Shown here one piece after another: positions 1-7,850 of a stretch of 64,000 nucleotides of DNA. The DNA comes from Stenotrophomonas sp046736075. Lineage in GTDB: Bacteria > Pseudomonadota > Gammaproteobacteria > Xanthomonadales > Xanthomonadaceae. The stretch is taken from the NCBI RefSeq assembly GCF_046736075.1, contig NZ_CP177163.1:3782001-3846000 (forward strand), in the 5' to 3' direction. The notes beneath the pieces are model-generated. The model had not been told where the DNA came from. It was given only the letters and a program-made list of their open reading frames with translations, and searched no databases. Positions within the stretch are counted from its first letter, which is position 1, and every line of letters starts with the position of its first letter. Position numbers and translations under genes: made by a program.

Positions 1-204
1 GCCGTGTTCGATCCGTTCGTGCGGCTGGAGACCTCGCGTTCGCGCGATACCGGCGGTGCCGGGCTGGGGCTGACCATCGCCCGCGCGTTGGCCGAGAAGG
101 ACGGTGCCACGCTGCACCTGCGCAATCACCCGCAAGGGGGATTGGAGGCGGTGGTGCGCTGGCCGGCCACCTGGCGGGTCGCACCCGGACCCCGCGCCGG
201 ATAG
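1..204 (+). CDS. Sensor histidine kinase, C-terminal end (partial)
   Basis: Only the last 67 codons are in the window; the gene starts upstream. The visible part is the end of a HATPase_c domain: an F-box-like FDPFVRLE is followed by a G2 box GGAGLGLTIARAL, then a closing beta strand ending in VRWP. This arrangement is typical of membrane sensor kinases that phosphorylate a cognate response regulator, usually encoded next door. The partner regulator would lie outside the window. It cannot be assigned to PhoR or any named kinase from this fragment. The stop is TAG at 202-204 and the next gene begins 138 bases on. Confidence 0.85.
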   Translation, partial: AVFDPFVRLETSRSRDTGGAGLGLTIARALAEKDGATLHLRNHPQGGLEAVVRWPATWRVAPGPRAG

Positions 205-342
205 ATCTTCACGACCGTTCGGGCGCGGATTTGCCTACTATGGGCACCTCTTTGCCAGCTTCTCCCCCATGAGAGCGCACGAATCGACCGGCCTGCGGGC
301 CGGGGCTTCCCCTCCCAACGCCATGCGGGCAGGCCTGCACGG

Positions 343-3300
343 ATGAGGGAACGGGGGGGCTTCAACCGGCGGCGGCCGGTCCAAACCAGGGGATATGTCC
401 TGCCGTGGCTGCAGGCGGCAGGACTGTATCTGCTGCTGTGGCTGGCGGTGGTTCCGTCGTTGTCGGCGCAGGATGGGCCACCGCCGCTGCGCGATTACGC
501 CATCGACGTGTGGACCTCGCGCAACGGTCTGCCGCACAACTCGCTGCGCGACATCGCGCAGACGCCCGAAGGGCACCTCTGGTTCGCCACCTGGGAGGGG
601 CTGGTCCGCTACAACGGGCTGGACTTCACCGTGTTTGACCGCAGCACGCGGCCGGGCCTTCGCGACAACGGCGTGGGCGCGCTGTATGTCGACCACGCCG
701 GGAACCTGTGGATCAGTGACTCGCGCGGCAACGTGACCCGGCGCGGCAGCGATGGCCAGTGGCGGGTCTGGGAACACCAGCCGGGAACGCCGCAGGTGCT
801 GATCCAGGCGATGCAGATGGACAGCCATCGGCGCCTGTGGCTGCTGTACGAAGGCAAGGGCATCGGCAGTCTGGCCCCGGACGGGCGGATCGAATACACG
901 CCGCCGGCGGCCGACGTGCCGATGGCGATGAGTTTCACCAAGATGGTGGTGGACGCCCAGGACCGCGTGTGGGTGGGCACCCTGGATGGCCTGGTGGTGC
1001 GCGACAACGACGGCGTCCTGCGCCGCGCGCCGGAGAGCTTCGGGCTGGGGCGTGGCCTGGTATGGCCGTATCGTGCGCCCGACGGGGTGATGTGGGTCGT
1101 GGCCGGCGAGCGGATCTACCGCATGCAGGACGGCGTGCCCGAACTGCAGCACCGCCTGCCGGGCCAGATGCACATGACGGCGATGCTGCAGGATCGCCAC
1201 GGCGACCTGTGGCTGGGCACGGAAAACCAGGGTCTTCTGCGACTCTCGCGGCATGGGCTGGAGCGGCTGCCGGCCGGTCTTTCGCTGCCGGGCGGGCGCG
1301 TGGTCAGCCTGCGCGAAGATGCGGAGGGCAGCATCTGGGTCGGCGCCAACGGCGGTCTTTACCGTCTGCGCGAAACGCTGTTCAGCAGCTACACCGAACG
1401 CGACGGGCTCAGCGGCGACTACGTGCGCACGGTTTACGAGGACCGGCAGCGCCAGGTCTGGATCGGCAGCGCCAGCGGTCTGGACCGCCTCGACGGCGAC
1501 GGCCGGTTCCATCCGATCGCACTGCGCAACCAGGGCGGCAAGGCGCCGTCCGTGTTGAGCCTGGCGCAGGACCGCGCAGGCGATCTGTGGGTGGGCACCT
1601 TCGGCGACGGGGTGTTCCGGGTGGACGCGCAGGGCCGCGTGCTGCGCACCTACGGCACCGCCGATGGGCTGCCGGGTGGCAACATCCGCGCGATGAGCGT
1701 GGACCGCAACGGCGGCGTCTGGGCGGGCACGCAGAAGGGCGTGGTACGCATCGATGCGCAGGGCGTGACCGTGCCGGCCGTGCCCGGCATGCCGACCGGG
1801 TTGATCACCGCCTTGACCCACGATGCCGACGGCAACCTGTGGATCGGCACCATCGAGGGCATCCGCGTGCTGCGCGGCAACCGCGTGCAGGCCATCGATC
1901 TGGAGCGCATGGGCGGCGGCCGCAGCGTGTTCGGTTTCCAGCAGATCGGCGATGCGATGTGGGTAAGCACCGACCGCGGCCTGTACCGGTGGCAGAACGG
2001 CCGGCTGGCGCGGGTCGGGCTGGAGCAGGGCATGCCGGTGGATACGGTGTTCCAGCTGGTGCCCGACCGTGTCGGCAATGTGTGGATCAGCAGCAACCGC
2101 GGTGTCCTGCGCACCGACATGGCGATGCTCAACGATGTGGCCGACGGCCGCGCGCCGCGCGTTGACGTGGAGCACTACAACGAAATCGACGGCATGGCCA
2201 ATTCGCAGGCCAACGGCAGCTCCGGCCCCTCGGCGATCCTGCGCCAGGATGGCACCTTCTGGGTGGTCACCGCCGGTGGCCTGAGCACGGTCGATCCGCT
2301 GCGCCTGCAGCGCTTCCGCGAGCGCCTGGCGCCGCCGGCGGTGATCGAGAACGTGCAGGTGGATGGCACGCCCCTGCACTGGCAGGGCAACGACCACAAC
2401 CGCATTCCCGGCGGCAAGCGCCTGAGCGTGAGCTATGTGGGGCTGAGCTACCTGCTGTCCGAACGGATCCGCTACCGCACGCGCCTGGAAGGCCTGGACA
2501 GCGGCTGGATCGAGCGCGGCCAGCAGCGCAGCGTCGAGTTCATCGGGCTGCCGCCGGGCGACTACACCCTGCATGTGTCGGCCGCGCATCCCGGCGGCGC
2601 CTGGAGCGACAGCGAAGCGGTCTGGGCGTTTACCGTCGAGCCGTTCCTGTGGCAGCGGCGCAGCGTGCAGGTGATCGCCTCGCTGCTGCTGCTGGCCGGG
2701 CTGGTGGCGCTGTACCGCTATCTGATCAAGCGCTACAAGGCCAGCAACATCCGCCTGGCACGCATGGTGCACGAGGCCACGCGCGACCTGCAGGCGCAGA
2801 CCGTGCACCTGCAGGCCCTGAACGAAGAGAAGACCGCGCTGGCCGAACGCCTGGCGGTGCAGGCCGAAGCGTTCGAGCGCCAGGCGCGCGAAGACGCGCT
2901 CACCGGGCTGCCCAACCGCCGCGCGTTCGACGAAGCGCTGGCGCGCGACTTCGCCCGGTCGCAGCGCAGCCGCCACCCGTTGTGCCTGGTGGTACTGGAC
3001 ATCGACCACTTCAAGGAGGTCAACGACCGGCACAGCCACAGCGTTGGCGACGTGGTGCTGGTGGAAGTGGCGCGCCTGATCGCCTCGGCATGCCGCGACT
3101 CGGACATGCCGGCACGCACCGGCGGCGAAGAATTCGCACTGCTGCTCAACGACACCCGGCTGGATGAAGCGGCGCAGGTCTGCGCGCGGCTGCGCGGACT
3201 GTTCCACGACCATCCGGACTGGGCCGGCGTGGCTGGCCTGAAGGTGACCTTCAGCGCCGGACTGGTGGAACTGGATGCGGCCGACCGCACACCGATGCTG

Positions 3301-3372
3301 CTGTACCAGCGTGCCGACCGCGCGCTGTACCGCGCCAAGAGCGAAGGCCGCGACCGCACCGCGATCGGATGA
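343..3372 (+). CDS. Diguanylate cyclase with periplasmic two-component-type beta-propeller sensor
   Basis: This 1009-residue membrane enzyme probably makes c-di-GMP in response to a periplasmic signal. An N-terminal hydrophobic segment (about residues 20-42) ends in SLSAQ, a possible export signal. About 600 residues of repeated WIGT/WVGT-type blades follow (Reg_prop propeller), then a Y_Y_Y Ig-like domain (about 700-770), one membrane helix (about 775-798), a short coiled coil, and a GGDEF domain. The catalytic signature GGEEF is intact at 927-931. An RxxD product-inhibition site (RDSD, 918-921) sits five residues upstream, so feedback inhibition is likely. The sensory half is the type found in hybrid two-component sensors of carbohydrate users. 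The ligand is unknown. The ATG at 343 gives the full N-terminal hydrophobic segment. Confidence 0.93.
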   Translation: MRERGGFNRRRPVQTRGYVLPWLQAAGLYLLLWLAVVPSLSAQDGPPPLRDYAIDVWTSRNGLPHNSLRDIAQTPEGHLWFATWEGLVRYNGLDFTVFDRSTRPGLRDNGVGALYVDHAGNLWISDSRGNVTRRGSDGQWRVWEHQPGTPQVLIQAMQMDSHRRLWLLYEGKGIGSLAPDGRIEYTPPAADVPMAMSFTKMVVDAQDRVWVGTLDGLVVRDNDGVLRRAPESFGLGRGLVWPYRAPDGVMWVVAGERIYRMQDGVPELQHRLPGQMHMTAMLQDRHGDLWLGTENQGLLRLSRHGLERLPAGLSLPGGRVVSLREDAEGSIWVGANGGLYRLRETLFSSYTERDGLSGDYVRTVYEDRQRQVWIGSASGLDRLDGDGRFHPIALRNQGGKAPSVLSLAQDRAGDLWVGTFGDGVFRVDAQGRVLRTYGTADGLPGGNIRAMSVDRNGGVWAGTQKGVVRIDAQGVTVPAVPGMPTGLITALTHDADGNLWIGTIEGIRVLRGNRVQAIDLERMGGGRSVFGFQQIGDAMWVSTDRGLYRWQNGRLARVGLEQGMPVDTVFQLVPDRVGNVWISSNRGVLRTDMAMLNDVADGRAPRVDVEHYNEIDGMANSQANGSSGPSAILRQDGTFWVVTAGGLSTVDPLRLQRFRERLAPPAVIENVQVDGTPLHWQGNDHNRIPGGKRLSVSYVGLSYLLSERIRYRTRLEGLDSGWIERGQQRSVEFIGLPPGDYTLHVSAAHPGGAWSDSEAVWAFTVEPFLWQRRSVQVIASLLLLAGLVALYRYLIKRYKASNIRLARMVHEATRDLQAQTVHLQALNEEKTALAERLAVQAEAFERQAREDALTGLPNRRAFDEALARDFARSQRSRHPLCLVVLDIDHFKEVNDRHSHSVGDVVLVEVARLIASACRDSDMPARTGGEEFALLLNDTRLDEAAQVCARLRGLFHDHPDWAGVAGLKVTFSAGLVELDAADRTPMLLYQRADRALYRAKSEGRDRTAIG

Positions 3373-3485
3373 GGACCCGGTAGCTGCCGGCGGTTGGCCG
3401 GCGGCCGGCGCCGCGTGCAATCGCGGGCATCAGCGCCTCTGGTGCGTGGTGTGCGCGGGGAACGCCGCGCGTGGCGCGGCGCCTG

Positions 3486-4157
3486 TCAGCGCGGCGCGGC
3501 GGTGGTCAAGGGGCGCGGCCAGGCGTTGGCGATCGTGCAGAACAGCTTGGCGGTCTGCTCGGTGTCGTACACCGCGCTATGCGCTTCGTCGGCGTCCCAG
3601 CCGAGCCCGGCGGCGTTGGCCGCGCGTGCCAGCACGGTCTGGCCGTAGGCGACGCCGGCCAGGGTCACCGTGTCGAACACACTGAAGGGGTGGAACGGGT
3701 TGCGCTTGTGGCCGGTGCGGTTGACCGCGGCGTTGACGAAGCCCAGATCGAAATGTGCGTTGTGGCCGACCAGGATCGCGCGCTGGCAGCCGTACTTCTT
3801 CACGGCGGCGCGGACGGGCGCGAAAATGTGGTCGAGGGCGTCCTTTTCGGTCTTGGCCAGGCGGAACGGGTGATCGAGGATGATGCCGGTCACTTCCAGC
3901 GATTTCGGATCGATGTCCAGCCCTTCGGCCGGAATCACGTGGGCGCTGGCGGTCTGGCCGGGATACAGCAGGCCGTTCTCGTCCATCTCGATCGGCACTG
4001 CGGCGATTTCCAGCAGTGCGTTGCGGTTGCAGTCGAAGCCGCCGGTCTCCACGTCGACCACGACGGGCAGGAAACCACGGAAACGTTGGGCCATTGCCAG
4101 GTTCGCCGCGGGGGCAGTCGTTTCGGCGGCGGCAGGGGGCAAGGCGGCATCGTTCAT
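3486..4157 (-). CDS. rnt: Ribonuclease T
   Basis: A 223-residue DEDDh-family 3'-5' exoribonuclease that trims tRNA and other stable RNA 3' ends in the cytoplasm. The Exo I motif VVVDVETGGFD places catalytic D35 and E37. NAHFDLGF supplies the Exo II Asp, and HSAVYDTE near the C-terminus supplies the Exo III His and Asp. Length is close to E. coli RNase T (about 215 aa), and the sequence keeps the family's basic-aromatic tail region. An internal ATG at residue 22 could be the true start, because the first 20 residues are Ala/Pro-rich and weakly conserved-looking. It is monocistronic, transcribed towards the diguanylate cyclase gene. Confidence 0.95.
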   Translation of the reverse strand: MNDAALPPAAAETTAPAANLAMAQRFRGFLPVVVDVETGGFDCNRNALLEIAAVPIEMDENGLLYPGQTASAHVIPAEGLDIDPKSLEVTGIILDHPFRLAKTEKDALDHIFAPVRAAVKKYGCQRAILVGHNAHFDLGFVNAAVNRTGHKRNPFHPFSVFDTVTLAGVAYGQTVLARAANAAGLGWDADEAHSAVYDTEQTAKLFCTIANAWPRPLTTAAPR

Positions 4158-4197
4158 CCGTGGATTCTAGCAGAGGGGGCCTGTACGGCCCCGCCGC

Positions 4198-4707
4198 TCA
4201 GGCTGTCGCCGGACGGCGTTCCGGACGCCAGCGCAGCAGGTGGTCAATGCTCAACGGGCCGGCGCCCTGCAGCGCCAAGGGCAGCAGCATGGCCATGAAC
4301 AGCAGCGGCAGTTTGAAGTTGCCGAACCCCTGGTCGGTGATGGCATAGCCTTGCCACAGCTCGCCCAGTCCGTTCCAGTGCATCGGCCAGTGCACCGCCC
4401 AGGTCGCCACCACGGTCAGCACCAGCAGGCTGCCGGCGGCCAGCCGGGTGCCCAGCCCAAGCAGCAGGCAGATCGCCCCGACCAGTTCAAACCCGATCGC
4501 CAACTGCCAGTTGACGCTGGCCGGCAGCTGGTCGAACGGGAACGGAAACGCCTGTTGCAGATCGCCGAACCAGTTCTGGCCGTGCAGTTTCTCGCGGCCG
4601 GACTCCAGGTACTCCCAGGCCAGCAGCAGGCGCAGGCCGAGCGGGGCGATCCAGGGCGCAAGCCGATCCAGCCGGTCGCGCAGGGCGACCCGGTGCAGTG
4701 TCTTCAT
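4198..4707 (-). CDS. DoxX-family membrane protein of the bufferin operon (GigD-like)
   Basis: A 169-residue inner-membrane protein with four predicted hydrophobic helices and the DoxX signature region LLLAWEYLESGREKL. It is the last gene of a leftward four-gene unit: RiPP precursor, DUF692 enzyme, DUF2063 protein, DoxX. The same set is known as gigABCD (gold-induced genes) in Cupriavidus and as bufferin-type loci elsewhere. That context suggests a role in metal or redox stress at the membrane, but the DoxX member's biochemical job is not established. It starts 22 bases after the DUF2063 stop, which fits co-transcription. Confidence 0.88.
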   Translation of the reverse strand: MKTLHRVALRDRLDRLAPWIAPLGLRLLLAWEYLESGREKLHGQNWFGDLQQAFPFPFDQLPASVNWQLAIGFELVGAICLLLGLGTRLAAGSLLVLTVVATWAVHWPMHWNGLGELWQGYAITDQGFGNFKLPLLFMAMLLPLALQGAGPLSIDHLLRWRPERRPATA

Positions 4708-4729
4708 CGATGGGAACTCCGGGGTGGGG

Positions 4730-5485
4730 TCAGGCGGGCAGAGGGAGGGGGCCGATCACGGCGACGTCCAGGAACTGCTGCAGGAGCGTGGCACCGTCGG
4801 CCAGCAGCGCATCGATGGGCAGGCCGTGTGCCTGCGCCAACGCCTGCAGGTGGGCACGTCCGGTCTGGCCGGGCTGTTGACCGATGCGCTCGAGCAGGTG
4901 GGCGGCCAGCGGGCTGATCGCCGCGAAGCGCACGTGGCCGTCCGCATCGCGCCGGACCAGCAGCCCGGTGGGATCGGTGGGCGGCTGGGCCGGTGCATCG
5001 GCGCTGCCGAGCCGATGCACCGGCCAGTGGTAGAGCAGGGGCCAGGCCAGCGGGGAGCGCTGCAGGGGCGCATCCAGCGGGTCGGTACCCGTGGCAACGG
5101 GCAACGGGTTGGCGGCGAGCTGGTACAGCGCGGTTTCCGCCCATTCGTAATGCGCCAGCTCGGCCAGCGCCGGATGCGGCAGCGTCGGCTGGTCCTGCAG
5201 CCACTGCACGAATTCGGCGGCCAGTTCGGTGAACAGCGGTGTCCGCGCCCGGTGGCCGGCGAGGAAGTGGCGCACCAGCGTGGTCCAGGCCCCTTCGCCG
5301 AGCAGCCGCGCGCACACCGGGAAGCCATTGCCGAGCAGCCCCAGCAGGTTGTTGAACACCAGCCGCCGGTAAACGCCCAGCCGGCGCGGGTCCAGGCCGG
5401 CCGGCGCAGCCACGCGCTCCGGGTCGCGCAGGTGGGCGGTGAATGCCTGCTGCTGGGCGTGCAGGCGGCAGGGAGCGTCAGTCAT
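4730..5485 (-). CDS. bufC: DUF2063 / HvfC-BufC-type MNIO partner protein
   Basis: A 251-residue cytoplasmic protein. The N-terminal DUF2063 segment (about residues 8-100, with RRLGVYRRLVFNNLLGLLGN and a following FLAGHRARTPLF) is the conserved partner domain found beside MNIO enzymes. In characterised systems the partner helps present the precursor peptide to the MNIO and is needed for modification. The start overlaps the upstream bufB stop by 8 bases, so the two are probably translationally coupled, as expected for a heterodimer. The C-terminal half is more variable and probably recognises the leader. Assignment rests on family architecture and operon position. Confidence 0.9.
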   Translation of the reverse strand: MTDAPCRLHAQQQAFTAHLRDPERVAAPAGLDPRRLGVYRRLVFNNLLGLLGNGFPVCARLLGEGAWTTLVRHFLAGHRARTPLFTELAAEFVQWLQDQPTLPHPALAELAHYEWAETALYQLAANPLPVATGTDPLDAPLQRSPLAWPLLYHWPVHRLGSADAPAQPPTDPTGLLVRRDADGHVRFAAISPLAAHLLERIGQQPGQTGRAHLQALAQAHGLPIDALLADGATLLQQFLDVAVIGPLPLPA

Positions 5486-6350
5486 TGCACACCTTGCCGT
5501 GCGCGGCCATCAGGCGACGGATGACGCGCAGTTCGTCGCGCAGTTCCGGATAGGGCGGAAAGTTGAAGTCGCGTTCGAGCAGGGTGGGGCGCACGCCGAT
5601 GCGTGCATAGGTGCGGCCCAGCAGGTCCCATACCGGATCGATCACCGCGCTGCCGTGGGTATCGATCTTGAGGTCGTCGGCGTCGTCGAGGTGGCCGGCC
5701 ACATGCAGGCATACGATGCGCTGTGCGGGCAGGCCGGCGATGAAGGTGTCGGCATCGTAGCCGTGGTTGCAGGCGTTGACGTAGACGTTGTTGACGTCCA
5801 GCAGCAGATCGCAGTCAGCCTCGGCGAGTACGGCCGTGGTGAACGCCAGTTCGTCCATCGCCGGCTCCGGTGCCAGGTAGTAGGACACGTTCTCCACTGC
5901 GATGCGCCGGCCCAGCAGATCCTGCACGCGGGCGATGCGCGCGGCGGTATGGCGCACGGCTTCGTCGGTGAACGGTATCGGCAGCAGGTCGTACAGGTGG
6001 CCGTCATCGCTGCAGTAGCTCAGGTGTTCGCTGTACAGCGGCACGCGATGCTGGTCCAGGAAGCGGCCGACCTGCTGCAGCAGCGCGGTATCCAGCGGCG
6101 CGGTGCTGCCCAGCGACAGCGACAGGCCGTGGCAGCTCAGCGGATGGCGCCGCGCCAGTTCGGCCAACTGCTCGCCGGCCGGGCCGCCCACACCGATCCA
6201 GTTCTCCGGCGCGCACTCGAGGAAATCGAGATCGCCGTCGGGGGCGTCGTGCAGGTCCTGCAGCAGTGCACGGCGCAGCCCGAGTCCGGCCGCCGCCGCA
6301 GGGAGCGGCGACCGGGGCAGCGCGGTGGCGGGGGAATCAGTGCTTGGCAC
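5478..6350 (-). CDS. bufB: MNIO (DUF692) peptide-modifying oxidase
   Basis: A multinuclear non-heme iron-dependent oxidase, a TIM-barrel enzyme that modifies Cys residues in RiPP precursors. In bufferins it converts Cys in EGKCG motifs to thiooxazole-type heterocycles. Metal-ligand motifs seen in order are LECAPENW, CHGLSLSLG, YSEHLSYC, ENVSYYL, DVNNVYVN, LHVAGH and DTHGSAV. I place the start at the GTG at 6350-6348, giving 290 residues, the usual family length. The reading frame is open for a further 81 codons upstream, but there it runs out of frame through the precursor gene and is Arg/Pro-rich. The start lies inside bufA with a 14-base overlap, implying coupled translation. Confidence 0.93.
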   Translation of the reverse strand: MPSTDSPATALPRSPLPAAAAGLGLRRALLQDLHDAPDGDLDFLECAPENWIGVGGPAGEQLAELARRHPLSCHGLSLSLGSTAPLDTALLQQVGRFLDQHRVPLYSEHLSYCSDDGHLYDLLPIPFTDEAVRHTAARIARVQDLLGRRIAVENVSYYLAPEPAMDELAFTTAVLAEADCDLLLDVNNVYVNACNHGYDADTFIAGLPAQRIVCLHVAGHLDDADDLKIDTHGSAVIDPVWDLLGRTYARIGVRPTLLERDFNFPPYPELRDELRVIRRLMAAHGKVCND

Positions 6351-6711
6351 CGCACTTGCCTTCGCCGCACTTGCCTTCGGCGGTCTTGCCGGCCGCAGTC
6401 GGCGCCTTGGTGTCGGCTGCCTTGGCCTTCGCCTTGCCCTTGTCGGCACCGCACTTGCCTTCCCCGCACTTGCCCTCGGCGGTCTTGCCGGCCGCCGTGG
6501 TGCCGGCCTTCTCCTCGCCCTTGGCGCCATGCGCGCCGCACTTGCCCTCGCCACACTTGCCTTCGGCGGTCTTGGCGGCGGCCTGTCCTGCAACCAGGTA
6601 GCCCTGCGCCAGGTCGGTCATGCTCAACGCAGCGGCCGATGAGGTGGCGCCCAGGCCAGCGGCCAGGGCGGTGGCGGCCAACAGGGACAGCGAACGGGTG
6701 GATGTGCTCAT
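6337..6711 (-). CDS. bufA1: Bufferin-type RiPP precursor with repeated EGKCG motifs
   Basis: A 124-residue exported precursor. Residues 1-27 form a Sec signal peptide (hydrophobic LSLLAATALAAGLGATSSAAA). The mature part is Lys/Ala/Gly-rich and carries three copies of TAEGKCGEGKCG, so six Cys (53, 58, 82, 87, 115, 120), each in an EGKCG core. In characterised bufferins these Cys are heterocyclised by the MNIO enzyme and bind copper, which protects the periplasm. The ATG at 6711 has an AAGGAG Shine-Dalgarno eight bases upstream; longer frames upstream lack one. The three motif pairs are also repeated at the DNA level (about 6340-6590), separated by low-complexity linkers of unequal length. This is the first gene of a four-gene operon. 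Confidence 0.9.
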   Translation of the reverse strand: MSTSTRSLSLLAATALAAGLGATSSAAALSMTDLAQGYLVAGQAAAKTAEGKCGEGKCGAHGAKGEEKAGTTAAGKTAEGKCGEGKCGADKGKAKAKAADTKAPTAAGKTAEGKCGEGKCGAKH

Positions 6712-7012
6712 CAATGGTGCTCCTTGGTATGGGCCAGTGCCCGGAATGGCTGCAGGTGGGGGCAGCAGGTGCGGCCATGATGGCCAGAGCCGGCTCAACG
6801 AATCCTCACACAGCCTTCAATGTTTCGTGAAGTGTGGGGGATTCCCATCATGGCAAGGCAACAGGAACGTTGGTGTCCGCCCCCCCACGTAGTGCCGGCC
6901 GCTGGCCGGCTTCTGTGAGGCGCCATCAGTCTCGACACGTGGCCCAGCGCCCGGCCATCCGCCCGCCGCGCGCGCCCCGGCGCTCGATGGGGGCGCCGGG
7001 GCGCAGATCCCC
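6712..7012. other. Intergenic region upstream of the bufferin operon
   Basis: The stretch between bufA and the phoU terminator holds the bufA ribosome binding site (6719-6724, minus strand), a SMAG-type palindrome (6889-6910) and a 12-bp GC inverted repeat (arms 6972-6983 and 6993-7004, 9-base loop). The bufferin promoter must lie here. I could not identify a convincing sigma-70 or ECF promoter by eye, and there is no clear operator. Confidence 0.6.
6889..6910 (+). repeat. SMAG-type GTAG palindrome
   Basis: A GTAG-headed sequence followed by a TGCCGGCC/GGCCGGC-type hairpin with a 3-base loop. It matches the short repetitive palindromes (SMAG elements) dispersed in Stenotrophomonas intergenic DNA and has the same core as the tandem array near 32.4 kb. 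Confidence 0.75.
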
Positions 7013-7041
7013 AAAAAAAAACCGCGACCCGAAGGCCGCGG
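7013..7041 (-). terminator. Rho-independent terminator after phoU
   Basis: Read on the minus strand, an 8-bp GC stem (one G-T wobble) with a TTCG tetraloop is followed by nine T residues. It begins 28 bases after the phoU stop and closes the pst operon. Confidence 0.95.
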
Positions 7042-7069
7042 CATGTTCGCCCTGCGTTGGCAGGACACC

Positions 7070-7777
7070 TCAGACGTGATCGGTGCTGCTGGTCTCGTCG
7101 CGCTTCTCGCGCGGCGGCAGGGCCTGCTCACCGTGCACCAGGAACCACACGTTCTCGGCGATGTTGGTGGCATGGTCGCCCACGCGCTCCAGGTTCTTGG
7201 CCATGAACAGCAGGTGGGTGCAGGGGGTGATGTTGCGCGGGTCTTCCATCATGTAGGTGAGCAGCTCGCGGAACAGCGCGGTGTACTGCGCGTCCAGCCG
7301 GGCATCGTCGTCGCGCAGGGCGAGGGCGGCGGCGGCATCGTTGTCGCGGTAGGCCTCGATGGCACGGCGCACCTGCTGCGCGGCCAGCCGGCCCAGCGAG
7401 CGCAGGCCCTGGATCTGCGGCAGCGGCGGCACCTTGCTCAGGGCGATCGAGCGCTTGGCGACGTTGGCGGCATAGTCGCCGATGCGCTCGATGTCGGCCG
7501 GAATGCGCAGGCCGGCCAGGATTTCGCGCAGGTCGCGCGCCATCGGGCCACGCAGCGCCAGGCGCATCACGTCGTGGCTGATCTGCTGTTCGAGGGTGTC
7601 GATGGCTTCATCGTTGGCGATGATGCGCTGGGCGGCGTTCTCGTCGCGCTTCTCGATGACGTCCATCGCCGCTTCGAGCTGGGCGACGGCCGTTTCGCCC
7701 ATGCGCACGATCTCGGCCACCAGGCGCTGCTGTTCTTCGTCGTAGCTCTTGACGATGTGGTCGTTGGGACTGTTCAT
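7070..7777 (-). CDS. phoU: Phosphate-specific transport system accessory protein PhoU
   Basis: A 235-residue cytoplasmic helical protein with two PhoU repeats; conserved patches include RMGETAVAQLEAAM, DIERIGDYAANVAKRS and LERVGDHATNIAE. PhoU links the Pst transporter to the PhoR/PhoB two-component system, keeping the regulon off when phosphate is sufficient and limiting uptake. It is the last gene of the pstS-pstC-pstA-pstB-phoU unit, 73 bases after pstB with a SMAG palindrome in between, and is followed by a strong terminator. Each repeat carries an E(R)xxD(H/Y)xxN metal-binding motif typical of the family. Confidence 0.97.
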   Translation of the reverse strand: MNSPNDHIVKSYDEEQQRLVAEIVRMGETAVAQLEAAMDVIEKRDENAAQRIIANDEAIDTLEQQISHDVMRLALRGPMARDLREILAGLRIPADIERIGDYAANVAKRSIALSKVPPLPQIQGLRSLGRLAAQQVRRAIEAYRDNDAAAALALRDDDARLDAQYTALFRELLTYMMEDPRNITPCTHLLFMAKNLERVGDHATNIAENVWFLVHGEQALPPREKRDETSSTDHV

Positions 7778-7791
7778 GGTGATTCCAGGTT

Positions 7792-7816
7792 GTAGAGCCG
7801 GGCTCTGCCCGGCTGC
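7792..7816 (+). repeat. SMAG-type GTAG palindrome between pstB and phoU
   Basis: A GTAG-headed repeat with an AGCCGGG/CCCGGCT hairpin, in the short pstB-phoU gap. As part of the operon transcript it would fold as a stem-loop and could affect relative phoU levels. Confidence 0.7.
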
Positions 7817-7850
7817 CGTTGCCGTTGCCGCGCAGGGTGCCGGGACAGAC

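Noticed and set aside
1..204. Calling the partial kinase PhoR because a Pho regulon is nearby
   Set aside because: Only the ATPase end is visible and the pst genes are 7 kb away with unrelated genes between.
238..3420. A 1060-codon open frame on the minus strand opposite the diguanylate cyclase
   Set aside because: His/Gln/Ala/Arg-rich with no motif or ribosome binding site. It mirrors the plus-strand codon pattern of a clearly real gene; high GC removes stops.
6351..6593. N-terminal 81 codons of the long bufB frame
   Set aside because: They are the shifted frame of the bufA repeats, Arg/Pro-rich and with no MNIO sequence.
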